Assembly (NCBI RefSeq): GCF_001625305.1
Contig: NW_017803843.1
Span: forward strand, 814,263 to 878,262
DNA length: 64,000 nt
Reading direction: 5' to 3'
Source of the DNA: Branchiostoma belcheri
Lineage: Eukaryota > Chordata > Leptocardii > Amphioxiformes > Branchiostomatidae
Shown here: in pieces, positions 25,001 to 38,600 of the stretch
Numbering within the stretch: position 1 is the first letter of the stretch
Layout: each line of letters starts with the position of its first letter
Notes under the pieces: model-generated
Database searches by the model: none
Told to the model about the DNA's origin: nothing
The model's input: only the letters and a program-made list of their open reading frames with translations
Program-made: the position numbers and the translations under genes

Positions 25001-28000
25001 TGCATGTATCTTGTACAGGTGGGCCAGGGGTATAATTGTACATAGACCTACCCATCATCCAGATCATCTGCAGACACGTGTCTGTTCTGCTGCTGTTGTC
25101 TGATGTCCTCCTGGGTTAGTCCTTTCATTCGCAGTTGTCTGTCAGCCTAGGAGGGGGTAAAAATTACCTTCATTTGTACACTTCAGGCTCACACTACATT
25201 GACAATTGTACAAAAATGTACATGGCATGTCCTCTCCTCTGACAGTTCTCCTGATAGTTTTTCTGTATCTGTATTGGTATAGCTGGTATAGTCGCCCTTT
25301 GGTGTAACACACCAGCTCAATATACAATGATCATGCATACTTTTAGAAAACCTGAGAAAACAGTATCTTAGCTCACCCTGAGCTCACCTCTAGTTTCTGT
25401 AACCTCTCCTGTTCTTCTCTGGCCAGCTCCTCTTCTGTTTTCAGTCTGTCAGAAGCCTGGAATAAAGAAAGGAGAGTTAGTACATGACGCTGCGGTTATA
25501 TAAAGTAAATGTGGATTCCAGCTGTGGAGTGATCTAGATAACGAGGTGAACTAATATGAACTAAATGAGGTGAACTAGGTGACTGACCTTGGCCTTGATC
25601 TCAAAGCCGAGTTCTCGCACCATGATGTCATAGTCGTCGGGTTTGGGTTTTTCTCTTTCCTCCTTGGGTTGGGACTTGGACTGTAGAGGTAAATCACGAT
25701 GGTATCAACAAAATTTAGAGTTGGTAATATTCAGCATTAGCTTAAATACTGACTGAATAATGTACTAATTTCACAAAGTGTGAAATAAGATGCAAAACCA
25801 CTAAACATCAAAGACAAAATCCGCCCAAAAAGTGTGAAATGCAGTCCTACATTAACATCCTACAAATAAAAACAACTGTTCAAGACAAAGTCCGATATTT
25901 TTGTCACCTTTTTCTGGACCAGCATGTGATTCTGAAGTTCTGTCCACTGCTGGTCCAGTTTTTCCCTCAGGTCGTCAGTCTGCTCCTTCTGGTGCTGACG
26001 CTCATGCTGAATACAACAACAGATGGGCAATGTTAGAGTCAACATTATCACAGAAAGTACTCAAACTAGAAACACATCAAACATGTACCTTATGCTTCTT
26101 GCTGAAATCATCATGGTATAAGATTATGAAATCTGCCTAATTGCAACACAGCTGACCTTTCTTCATAACAATTGGCTTTCTCTTTCAACTGTTATTCTTG
26201 TATTTAATGATGTAGAAAACCATTTGTAAACTGTACCTTCCTCTGCTTGGACTGAGCGATGATTTCTTCTATCATCTCCTGCCGTGACTTTGGCTTGTCT
26301 GACTGGTTGCGGATGGGGGGGGGGTAAGGAAGCATAGAGTCACTGATCAGCATGAACAATAGTAATGTTAGTAAATCAGGGGAAAATAAGCTACAAAAAG
26401 ATCTGAAGTGTGTCACTGTACAAAATCTGCACAATCTGCAACATACCTTCTCCTCATTGTCCTTGGCCGTCTTCTTGGTCAGAAAGCCTCCAAAGTGAGC
26501 CTCCTTCACATATTCACCTGTAAGGAAACATTTGTCACTAAACTGATCACAGAAAGTCTTTGACTTGAACTTTTAGAGAAGAATGTGGTATCTGAGATAC
26601 CAAGGTAACAGTTACTCAAGGCACTTATTTGATTCTGGTACCTGAGAGCTTGCCAGTGGCATCATCATCAGAGTCACTGTCTGGTTCCTCAAACTTCTCA
26701 ATCTGAGACAGGGACTGTCCGAAGTGAGTCAACTCCTCTTCTTCATTCAGGCTGAAGGCACTGGCCTTCTCATGGTGAGTCTACAGACATCAGAAAGAGT
26801 TCATATGGGAATTATTATGGACTTGATTTGTTTGCTCTTGTTGGTCTATATTGTATTGTTCTTTCCATGTTTGAACATTTGATTGTCTCAATGTTTTTGT
26901 TATTTTGGCTGGCATCTATAATGTAACATAATTCATCATTCATTGTGGTGTCAGTTGTTACATGTAGTTATCCTTTGTGATAACTCACTCACTCTTGGGT
27001 AAATCACTCTCATTGACAAAAAGGACTATCTGAATGTCATCATCATCAAGAAATGAACCAGGCAATTTTCACATGTCACAGCTTAGTAGATATCTAAATA
27101 ACTTTACCCCCTATGTTCTATGTCCTGTACCTTCCTCTCCATGGCAAATCTCTGCAGCATCTTGTCTTCCAAGGTCATCTCAGGGTCGTTCTCCCCCAGA
27201 CGCCGGTCCACAAACTGGTTCCGCTTGTCTCGCTGCTGGTACTCCTGCAGGAGGGTGGCTTTCCTCTGAAAATTTATTGAATGCGAATTAAATAACAATA
27301 ACAGGTAATACAAAATAGAACTAGAAAGGTAAACGTGCAAAGCAAATGCATAATGCTTACCTTCACATGGTCTAACCCTAAAACACTACTGCTCTGTTTA
27401 TTCTTACATTCATATGCATGGTGACCAGCTCCTACAAGTACAACTTGCTACATAACTGTAATCCAGCACCAGTTACTATAGTGACAGCCATCTGGTCCAG
27501 GCCATATTGACCATATGTGTTTAGAGAAGAAGAAGAAACTGAGCAAGAACAATATGTTTTCCTTCTGCAAAAGTTAACATAATATAAAAATTCCATCACA
27601 AGATATGAAGTGATCTCGAGTCTAGACTTACCTTTTTGATGGCCTTTGACCTGGACACGCCCGGCATGCCCTTGTCAAATTTGCGTAGCTTCTTCCCCAG
27701 GACGTTGTGCTTCTGTCTGTTAATCCGCACTTCAAAGGGGTTGGACTTCACATCGGTCTGAAAATCACAAAGAAATGCCCAAAAGATCAACAGGTAAAGC
27801 AGGTAAAGAGTTTCTTTCAAATGGAAGACAGCAAGCATACTAGTAGTGTGAGGGTGCTGTTTGTGACTTTTAAGTTTAAGGAGAGTCATGAACATCATCA
27901 GTGAGCTTGAAAGCCAACCTCTCCATTGTGTGTACCCAACAGCTTTAGACATTATTTGCCAGGTTGGCACATATAAATGTATGTCACTTTTTAAAATCCT

Positions 28001-29350
28001 TTCTCAGTCCTTAAATGATTTACAAAGTGGCCGTGGAGACTCTTGATTCGGGCTTACATTGCATTACCCTCAGCAAATGTAAGCCCAAATCAAGAGTCTC
28101 CACGGCTACAAAGATACCCAACTTATAGTCCTGAAATCTTACCTGTGCTTTCTTCTTATTCTTCCGCACAAAGTCTGCTTTAGACGAGTACTTGTGCTTC
28201 ATCTTGGAGGCGCTGCTCGTCTTGCGGTAAGTTCTGAGACATAGATATGACAAAATAATTTATGCATGGCCCTTCATACTACCCTTCATAACTATATTTT
28301 TTAACGCACATTTTAGATTGCACAAACGTACCTACACTGTCTTCAAAAACATACATACATGTTACGATAACTATCACCAATGTCAGGCTGAGTCGAGCAG
28401 TTCAATAAGCCTTAGTTCGTATCCTTTCTTTCTGTAGATTTATAGCCCCCCTCCCTCCCAGGTTAGCCAACACACATGTTGGTAGCCGCGGCGACTGTTG
28501 CAGGGCTTCTCTTGCTTGCAGTCTTTTACAGTAGCCCTAACAACAGTCGCGGAGCGGTGCATTGGGCCAAATGAACAAACATACGTTTTACCGTGCCGGA
28601 ACACTTTGGGACCGAAGTTTGCACGTCCCTGGATTGCTAACAGCCTCACCTAACGTGCCGGGGTGTTTTGCGCGTCAACCGGCCCCTGCGCGACTCGTGC
28701 CGCCACTATTTGCGATCTCTCCCCACGTAAAACATAACAGTTGGCCGCCATTTTTGATTGGAATCAGCCGCCGGCAAATTTGTCGCTACTTTTCTGATAA
28801 GCTATTTCTACGGATCAGAAAAGTAGTGGCACGTTTGCAAGTAGCTGATTCAGCGCGCGGCTGACCAAGATGGCGGCCACTCGGCTTATGAATACATGGG
28901 GAGCGATCGCAAATAGTGGCGGCACGAGTCGCGCAGGGGCCGGTTGACGCGCAAAACACCCCGGCACGTTAGGTGAGGCTGTTAGCAATCCAGGGACGTG
29001 CAAACTTCGGTCCCAAAGTGTTCCGGCACGGTAAAACGTATGTTTGTTCATTTGGCCCAATGCACCGCTCCGCGACTGTTGTTAGGGCTACTGTAAAAGA
29101 CTGCAAGCAAGAGAAGCCCTGCAACAGTCGCCGCGGCTAACATGTTGGCAGATTTAGCTTAACGCGTGCGGCATTCCTACGCATCTACTCGTCCATTGAT
29201 TGCCCTTTAACTACAACAAGCAACTCAAAACGGTTAAACAGTAACTTACAAAAGTGTTGAAGATCACAAAATGTGTCGGGAACCCTTATTGTCGTGAAAA
29301 ATCTGCATCAAACTTCAGACAGCGTGTTCTCACATGCGATCGGTCGCCAT
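19080..29350 (-). CDS. NOP14: Nucleolar protein 14 (NOP14), SSU processome factor
   Basis: Nucleolar protein needed for 18S rRNA processing and 40S assembly. 26 exons, 919 aa. Exon ends (5' to 3'): 29350-29334, 28233-28143, 27757-27632, 27265-27131, 26780-26642, 26517-26447, 26302-26237, 26006-25908, 25680-25588, 25456-25388, 25146-25052, 24740-24646, 24541-24234, 24089-24035, 23811-23681, 23545-23460, 23231-23096, 22601-22500, 22200-22138, 22003-21913, 21636-21555, 21391-21314, 21016-20869, 20408-20284, 19673-19518, 19182-19080. All phases close. Diagnostic stretches: SNPFEVRINRQKHNVLGKK, ELTHFGQSLSQIEKF, DDYDIMVRELGFEIKAK, CHHPSLAEGNKKKLQ and, at the C-terminus, KRELKGAVREIRKDAQFLAR. Exon 13 codes for a long Asp/Glu/Ser-rich segment with DQSE repeats, as in orthologues. 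The 17-base first exon (MATDR-) is inferred from ATG, donor and phase. Confidence 0.93.
20640..20870 (+). other. Unexplained coding-like stretch opposite NOP14
   Basis: Open plus-strand frame (20640-20924) within NOP14 intron 23, running into the antisense of exon 23. It reads like real protein, for instance KTLDDFETAQHILKGTLRMY and KFNKLSELLEDN, with acidic clusters and third-position AT bias. Similar frames lie at 18828-19070 and about 22674-22870. I do not recognise the family. Confidence 0.3.
22674..22870 (+). other. Unexplained coding-like stretch in NOP14 intron 17 region
   Basis: Open plus-strand frame containing HHFIQDTFKTVQEGHSGPIK and YIDRILNAYIKRNNYLRNHQ, ending at a CAG|GTGGTC donor-like site near 22866. 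There is no stop in about 200 bases of AT-rich sequence. No start or partner exon could be assigned; it may be a relic of a nested gene or transposon. Confidence 0.3.
28029..28107. repeat. Short, nearly perfect hairpin in NOP14 intron 2
   Basis: Two arms of about 31 bases (beginning GCCGTGGAGACTCTTGATTC and ending GAATC-type complement GAGTCTCCACGGCT) pair with one mismatch around a loop of about 14 bases. This could be a tiny foldback transposon or a hairpin RNA precursor. Confidence 0.85.
28466..29149. mobile_element. 684 bp foldback (inverted-repeat) element in NOP14 intron 1
   Basis: The left arm (about 28466-28725) and right arm (about 28897-29149) are near-perfect reverse complements. 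The centre is itself an imperfect palindrome around 28770-28860 (CTACTTTTCTGAT / ATCAGAAAAGTAG). The ends read GCCAACA...TGTTGGC. Both arms show the same spurious reading frame starting MGQMNKHTFYRAG, on opposite strands. No transposase is present, so it is non-autonomous. A target-site duplication is not clear. Confidence 0.85.
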
Positions 29351-29705
29351 CTTGGGGTCACGTTGCGGGTCACGCACTGCTCTATGGCGCCACCTAGCGA
29401 GGTACGTATGAAGACAGAGAACAGGTAGCCGACTTGTGGTTTTGTTATAGCCATACCGCTTCAGCTGCATTAGATTTTGAAGAAAATCCGGAATACTGTT
29501 TACGATTTTCATGTTTCTTTTCTTTAACAGGACCTGAAGCTGTAACGTTACATTCTTAGGAAACCCTCCAGTAACTTTGAATGCTTTAAAGAACCTCTGT
29601 GACGTCGGTGTTCTATCTCCAACGTGGTTATGGGTGTGTTTAGAACAACACGTTTCCCGGGGGCCGCTGAACAGGTCGTCACGACCGGACGCTCAGTCGG
29701 TGGCC
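29351..29705. promoter_or_regulatory. Shared promoter region of NOP14 and the stathmin-like gene
   Basis: The starts of NOP14 (minus) and the STMND1-like gene (plus) lie about 355 bases apart, head to head. The NOP14 ATG sits in CAAGATGGCG, a YY1-like context common at housekeeping-gene starts. No TATA box is obvious. Bidirectional use is inferred from the layout only. Confidence 0.45.
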
Positions 29706-31540
<1,835 letters not shown>

Positions 31541-31552
31541 GAGACAGTTGTC

Positions 31553-31558
31553 AATAAA
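31553..31558 (+). terminator. Polyadenylation signal of the stathmin-like gene
   Basis: AATAAA begins 13 bases after the TAG at 31538-31540. Confidence 0.6.
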
Positions 31559-32636
31559 GCTTCAGACAACATGATTAGCTTTGTGACTTTAGTTCCATGA
31601 CTCCGAGAGTGTGTGCTTAATGACCAGTCAAAAGGGTTTAGTTTCATCATCAGCTTTTGTTGCGCGCACGTGACGTAATGCAAGGGCGATAAGCTAGACC
31701 AACAATACTAGTAGTGGCCCTAACAGTAATATACATTTCTGGCGGCAACAATCTATAATATAGTTCAGTCCAAAATATGTACGTTTACCACTCACTTTTA
31801 ATTACAAAGCTTTGTTAATACATACGTTAGTTTGTTAGTACCGTTAGCACGCCTGCTTGTCTCCCTGACTTTATATTTCATTGCCAAAAGCGGCTTTAGC
31901 TTACCCCAGCAGTACTATACATGTATAAATGACAAAATGGCAGCATGATAAAAATGTGTTGGTATGTGACAATCATTCACAGAAAGGAAAGAAAACAATT
32001 TTACGTCTAAATTTCACTACAAAAATACGGGATTGCAGCAGCAGTGCCAGTGGCTATGTCACGTAAATATAAAAGATTCATTTACGTATACTTGGTGAAG
32101 TGTTCTGTTCCAATATCTAGTAATGTATCTTGAAGCAATTCATGAAATCATTCCTATTATCTACAGGGTTTTATGATCACTTTACATGATACTATACACA
32201 TTGTTAAGGCAAATATATACTATTACAACATTGGATTCTCATTTAGGTCAATAGACAGTCATATTGACGAAAACACAATCCGTTTTATGTCCACTCGGTT
32301 TCTCAGTCCTATTTCCGGCCATTTTCGTCGTTTTGTAGCAAGTTGCTCTTTTGGCCGTTTCCAAGGTCAAGGTAGAACTTCCTGCAATTCCAACAGAAAA
32401 AAGTCATTGCCGTTGCTATAGTTGGGTGTTATGATAGTTGGAACATCACATATGGCTAATTGTTAATGCGGAATGCACTGGTTCACTGTCTACGACATCA
32501 TATCCGGAAGAACAGCTCAATATACCAGAGGTTGATTTGCAAGTGTTGTCTACATTACATTACAAGCACAGTACAAACTAGAGACTATACCAGAATGTGC
32601 TCTAAAAAGAAGGGGTAACCTCAATCTATTTTACCT
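31559..32636. other. Intergenic region between convergent genes
   Basis: AT-rich spacer between the 3' ends of the stathmin-like gene and the polyketide synthase. It should contain both 3' UTRs. I see no coding exon or repeat here. Confidence 0.5.
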
Positions 32637-35600
32637 CTATTGGCCCTCGTGATGTCTCCCATCGACACTGCTGTGGGCCTCCGCGTCGTTCTCGGACACT
32701 GGAACCGCCTGCCTCTCGCCGATTCTTTTATTGAGCTGTTCGAAGACCAGGTCGTTGATAGACTGTATGGTTGACTTCTTGCCCAGCAGAGAGATCCTTG
32801 GAACGTCCACGTGAAACTTGGTCTTAAAGATGTTCTGCGCGGTGAGTGCCAGTAGCGAGTCCATGCCCATGTCGACCACTGAACTGTGAATGATGTGTCC
32901 GGCTTCGTCTTCCGTGTTCAGAAGTTTATCAAACACTTTTCGAGTCAAGGAGTCAATTGCCTTCCGTCTGTCTTCTTCCTCCATTTGTCCCAGGTTGTCG
33001 AGATCTACAGGTGCGGTCAACGTTACGTCATCTGGAATTCCCTCATCAGTGTCCCCTAGAAGCGTTCGCACCCTTTTAAAATCCGGAAACCCTTTCAGCG
33101 CGGACGCGAAACGGTACCGGTCTAGGTCCACAGCTATCATTTGGACGGGGTTGAGAACAAGACAAGATTCCAGACACTCTGAAATTTTGTCTTTGTGCAA
33201 AGCTCGGATTCCCCTTTTCTCCAAGGTTTTAGCAAACATTCTGTTGCTCTCTTCAACCTCCAACTGCAAGGCACCCCAGTTGATGGTCTGACCGGCCATT
33301 TTCATCTGGCGACGGAGGCAGGCGAAGCCGTCTAGGAAAGCGTTAGCCGCCCCGTAGCTTGTCTGTCCACCGCTTCCAAACACCGAGGACATGGACGAGT
33401 AGCACACGAAATAATCGAGGTTGAGATGTCTTGTGGCTAGATGCAGGTTCCAGGCGCCCAACACTTTGGCATCCATTCCCTTTTTGAACTGAGCGTGACT
33501 CTGGTTGATCAGAATCCCGTCGCTGATTACGACAGCACAGTTGAAAACGCCCTTGAGAGGCATGCCGGGAAGGTAGTCCCTGAGCTTGCCCAATGCAGCG
33601 GCGACGCTGCTGTAAGATGTGACGTCAGCTGTGAGGCATACGATTTTTGCTCCGTGCTTTTCTCCGACGCTCCTGAGTTCCGCCACGGTGTCCGCCTTGG
33701 GTTGACTGCCGGACACAGTGACGATGTTCCCCGCACCTCTTTCGGCAAGGAACTTCACGGTGAGGAAACCCAGGCCGCTCAGACCGCCGACGATTACGTA
33801 GACAGCGTCACGCCTGAAGAGCGCGTTTCTCCTACAGATGACGGGAGTGCCCTGTACTTCATCATCAGACTGTGTACTGAAACAGACCATGCCGATCTCT
33901 GTCCTACTCTTTGTTTCCGCATCATGACGATCTGCTGTGTGAGGGGACGAGGACAAGGGGATTTCCGTAAAGGGAAGATCCATGCTTATCTTCTTTGGAG
34001 ACAGCAACGATATCCATTTAAACACCTTCGGCATGATCCTGTTTAAATTTGTCTCGTGGAACACTGTGCTTGTGTCGACCCTCAAAACTCGTACATCTGG
34101 CCTGATTCTGAGGGAAGCACTGATTTGTTGGTTCTTATTTGAAGTATGGCAGCTCAGGTAGACGACTTTTCCATTCTTAGCCACCACGTCTGCAAGCTGG
34201 GATCTAAGGGGCGTTTGTAGCCCTCCGAACACAACAACTGTGTCCATCATGGCACTTGGCAGACTGTTCGCCTTTTGTACCATGTAACAGGTAGCTTTTA
34301 AACCCCGCGCTACGGCTTCAATGACTTTTGCCGCAGGTGAAGACGTGCCTGTGGTTTCTTCTATCAACCAGACGTTCTGTTTGGGCTTGATGTTCAGCAG
34401 GCGTACCAGAATTTCCCAGGCCAGAACAAAATACGACAAGCAGGGCTGGTTCTGCAAAAGTGGGAGATCGGACAGCTTGTGGACGACTGACGCGGGAAGG
34501 GAGACGACAGATGAAGCTACCGCAGGGTACACACCGGCCACGCGGTCACCGACACGAAGCTTGCCCTTTGAGGGTACCCGCACTACGGTTCCTACAAAGT
34601 CCAGGCTGAGGAGGTCCCACCCACGATCGGCGTCAAATGGCCAGTGGATCACATGCCCGATTTGAGCTTCACCGGTAACTGCATACATGTTCTCTGGCTG
34701 AACGTGACACCTGTGTACCTTGATGCTGACATGCCCGGCTCGTGATTCTACACGCTGGTTGTTGTAGACTGCGTGGATATTCACGGGTGTTGTGGGGTCT
34801 GTGGTCTGAATCTTCAGCCTGCATCCCTCTTCAGCGCTGTTGATCCGGTACGAGGTAGACTCGCCGCGTAGCGGGGACGGGACAATCTCCAGGAAATACT
34901 TCGTGCTTTCGACGCACATGATTTCGGTGGAGCTTTCCAACTCGTTTGTGACAAGCTCGTGAAGAAGCGTGTATATCTCGAAGTTGTCGCCGGAAGACAA
35001 GTCGACAAGCTGCAGTGACGGGTAAGCCCCCTCCCTGATAGCGCAGCGGATCAAACCCCACAGGGGCGCTCCGACGAGATCGATCAGACCATGCCAGGCG
35101 CTGTCGACGTCACTTCCCAACGACTCTTGCCACATGGAGAACTGGACATTGCGCGTGACGACTTTAACAGGGATCATGCTGCTGTTTGTCGCTAGCATCT
35201 TCATCACCTGTCGAAGACTTGCACACGCTAATTCTACGCGGGCATCGAGCGTTTCCGTGTCCAAGGTTTCTGGATTCAGTCGAGACATGCCACAGCAGTG
35301 CAGAACGAAGTCAAAGTCAAAGTTCACATCCATTTCTTGCAGCAGCTTTGGTAACGCGCGTTCGTCGTTCCGGTAGTCTGTCCTCTTCAAGTCCCCCAGG
35401 GAGATGAAGACAGAATCGGGGCTGATGAAAGGCTCCAGTTGGTTGGAAATCCCGCAGTCATCCTGGAGCACCAGACACCTCAACTGGCAGAATTCATCGA
35501 CGAGCTGTGGGTCAACCTCTCCTACCCACTGAGACTGAGCGGCCGTCCATGTTGTCGTGTAGACCAGGTCCTCAAAACTGCCCGTACCGCCCGGGTCCGC

Positions 35601-38600
35601 CCGTATCCCGACGGCCAGTCCTCTCAGTTCGAGGATGACCTGCCCGTCTATCCCCGCCAGAACGCCGTTCGATCGAACTGTCCCTGGCGCGGCGCGAGTC
35701 TGCTTCACGTACGCCCACATGCGTTCCTCAACAGGTTTGACAACAACAAGACTTTCGATGGAGACGGGGAGAAATTTCAGACGTCTACCGTTTGCTTGAC
35801 GTAGAACATCTAGTGCAAGCAGGAAATTTGCCTGTATCAGGGAGTCGAGAACAGCAGGGTGTATGCAGTAGTTGTGCATCTCTGCTGCCACGGTGTCGTG
35901 GAGAACAATGAGGGCCATGACTTCCTTGCCATGCGTCCCATCTCCATAGCAACATTCCGTTAGGCTGCGGAGTGTAGGTCCGTATTTCAAGCCAGTTGTC
36001 TGTATCACTTCATACAGGTCATCGCTAGATATGGTGTCATGGCAGCGGTATCGCACATCTTCTATGTCAAGCCTGCTTACGGTAGGTTGCTGCCGGTTCC
36101 CGTAGGCGACAGTGCCCGTGGCGTGTAGAGTTTGGTCCGTGCGCTGTTCAAAATGAATTTTTCCGTCATCTTCGTCGTGACTGACAGTGACTGTAATGAC
36201 GGGTGTGTCCTCATGGCGTCTGATGGTAACTGGCTCGAGGAACATCACGCTTGTCCTACAGTTGGAGATCGGTTGTCGCGGGGAGATCGCGTCCATGCAC
36301 GCAGCAAGCCCCAGATCACAGTACTGAGCAGCCAGAACGACAACGGCGTCGTCCATAACATGGTCGTAAAGATACGGCATGTTCTGCTTGCTTATAGGGA
36401 AGTCGTACCTTGGTGGATTTGTAGAAACCCTGGTGAGGAAAGGGTACCCGGAGCCTGCTAAAACTCCAAGACTGTTTCGTCGGGCAAGAGTCGTATCCGT
36501 CTCAGACCAGAGTAGCTTTCGAGAAAACTGATATCGTGGCACCTGGCATGAAGTGTACTTTTGTCCTTGAAACAAGGACTCCCATTTTGGTTCTAAACCG
36601 ACCTGGTATAGATCACAGAGACCTTGCAACATCGCCTGGTATTCTTGATTCGGCTTTACGGACGCAACGTAGGTTAGCGTCATATCCGATGCAGTTTGCT
36701 TGATGTAGTTTCTATTCGGCGCTTTCGGCCCGATTCCCACCACGACGTTGTGTTTTTCCGGGCGTAGGGCTGCTGACATCGCACTTCTGAACATCACACG
36801 CTGCCTCACGTGTCTGCTCCAGTAGTCTCCAGTCACAAAGTCTGCTGTCGTGGCTCTCTCTCCCGTCACGGTGGAATACAGCTCCACGGTCGGCGGTTGT
36901 CCTGTCAGGTCGGCCAACGACTTCTGCAACTCTTCGCGGATGGGGTCCATGTGGGGACTGTGGTAAGCAAAGTGAACTCCCTGAACCTCTCTCAAAAAAA
37001 GCTGCCCGGCAGCCAGACTGTCTTCATTCATCGACTTCAACCGCTCATGTATGCCGTTTACAGCGTCCCTGCTCCCCGTCAGCACACAGCAGGTGGCGCT
37101 GTTCTCGGCAGCCACGATGAGTTCTGCCGACACGCCCCTGCACAGCTCCTCCGCCTCCGCGATCGGGAGGTTACCGACGACGAGCATCTTCCCAGCCGCG
37201 GTTTCATTCTGTAGGCGTCCTCGGTGATAGATGACACGCACGGCTTCTGATAACGACAGGGCTCCCGAGCAATGCGCCGCGGCTACTTCTCCCACCGACT
37301 GGCCGAGAATGGCGTCCGGCGTGACGCCCCACGACTGCCATAGCGCAAACTGCGCCACCTGAGTGGCAAAAATCAGGGCCTGGGCTACAAGCGGTACTTT
37401 GAAATCTTCTCTTTCCGACAAATTCTTGAGCAAGGACCAGTCCACGTACTGACTAAACAGGGAATCTATTTCCGTCAGCTTTGCTCTGAAGACTGGCTCT
37501 TTGTCCATCAGGTCCAGACAAACACCCTCCCACAAAGTTCCCTGTCCACCGAACACAAATATGACCCGCTTGTTAGATTCAAAATCATCACTGGTTATTG
37601 ACGTTCGTCTTGCGGTCTTGGTAGATTGTATCTCTTCAATGTTATTGAGCGCCTTTGTCAAGGACTGCTCTATCTCCTCAACAGAGCTACCTGATACTGC
37701 TAGTCTGTAGTTGTGGTGGGTTCTTCTCATTGTTGATGTGTAGGCAAGTCTTTGTACTGATATTGCAGGGTGGAGTCGCAAGTAGCCGATAAGATCCTCC
37801 GCTACCAATTTCAGAGATTCCCTCGTCCTTGCCGATAAGGCCACAATAGCGCACTTTGTTTCCTCTTCCTCAGATTCATTGTCGCTCCTAGGGATCTGCT
37901 CTAAGATGGCATGGGCGTTTGAACCGCTTAATCCAAGGGAGTTAACGCAGGCTAGCCTTCTGTCCTTGCCTCGCAGTGGCCAGTCCAGTACCTCCGTCGC
38001 CACGGACATATGCAGGCGGTCAAAATCAATGTTTGGGTTCGGTTTGTTGAAGTGCAAGGTTGGCACGACTTTCTCATGCTTCATCATCAAGAGAACCTTG
38101 ATGATTCCCGCCATGGCGGCTGCTGACCCCAGGTGCCCAATGTTACTTTTGACTGAACCTACTAACACTGGAGGATCGCCAGGTTTTCTGGCCTTGCCTA
38201 TGGTGTTGCCCAGGCTGTTCGCTTCCACCGTGTCCCCGTCTGGACTGCCTGTACCATGAGCCTCGACGTAGTCGATGTCTTGGGGATCTATTTTGTAGTG
38301 TTCGTAAACGCGGCGGAGTAATTCCTCCTGCTGGGATTGTGATGGGGCGGTGATGGGGATGGCGGTGCGGCCATCTTGGTTCACTCCCGTTCGGATGACG
38401 GCCCAGATGTGGTCTCTGTGTTCTAAAGCCTGGATGAATTAATGATGCATGGATTCGGATTAGATATACACTCCTTTGTCAATTTCGTACTCCAAATGTC
38501 ACCCTTCAAAGATATCAGTCATTTCAGTAAAACGTTGACCACAGATATAAGCGCAGTACTAGGATCTACTAGTAATGACAGATCAGCCTGGAATCCATCC

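Noticed and set aside
28562-29060. Two frames with the same 50-residue start on opposite strands (MGQMNKHTFYRAG...)
   Set aside because: They are the two arms of the foldback element; no independent sign of coding.
33441-34046. 201-codon plus-strand frame and other plus frames across 32.9-38.3 kb
   Set aside because: Antisense shadows of the large PKS exon, whose minus frame carries all domain motifs.
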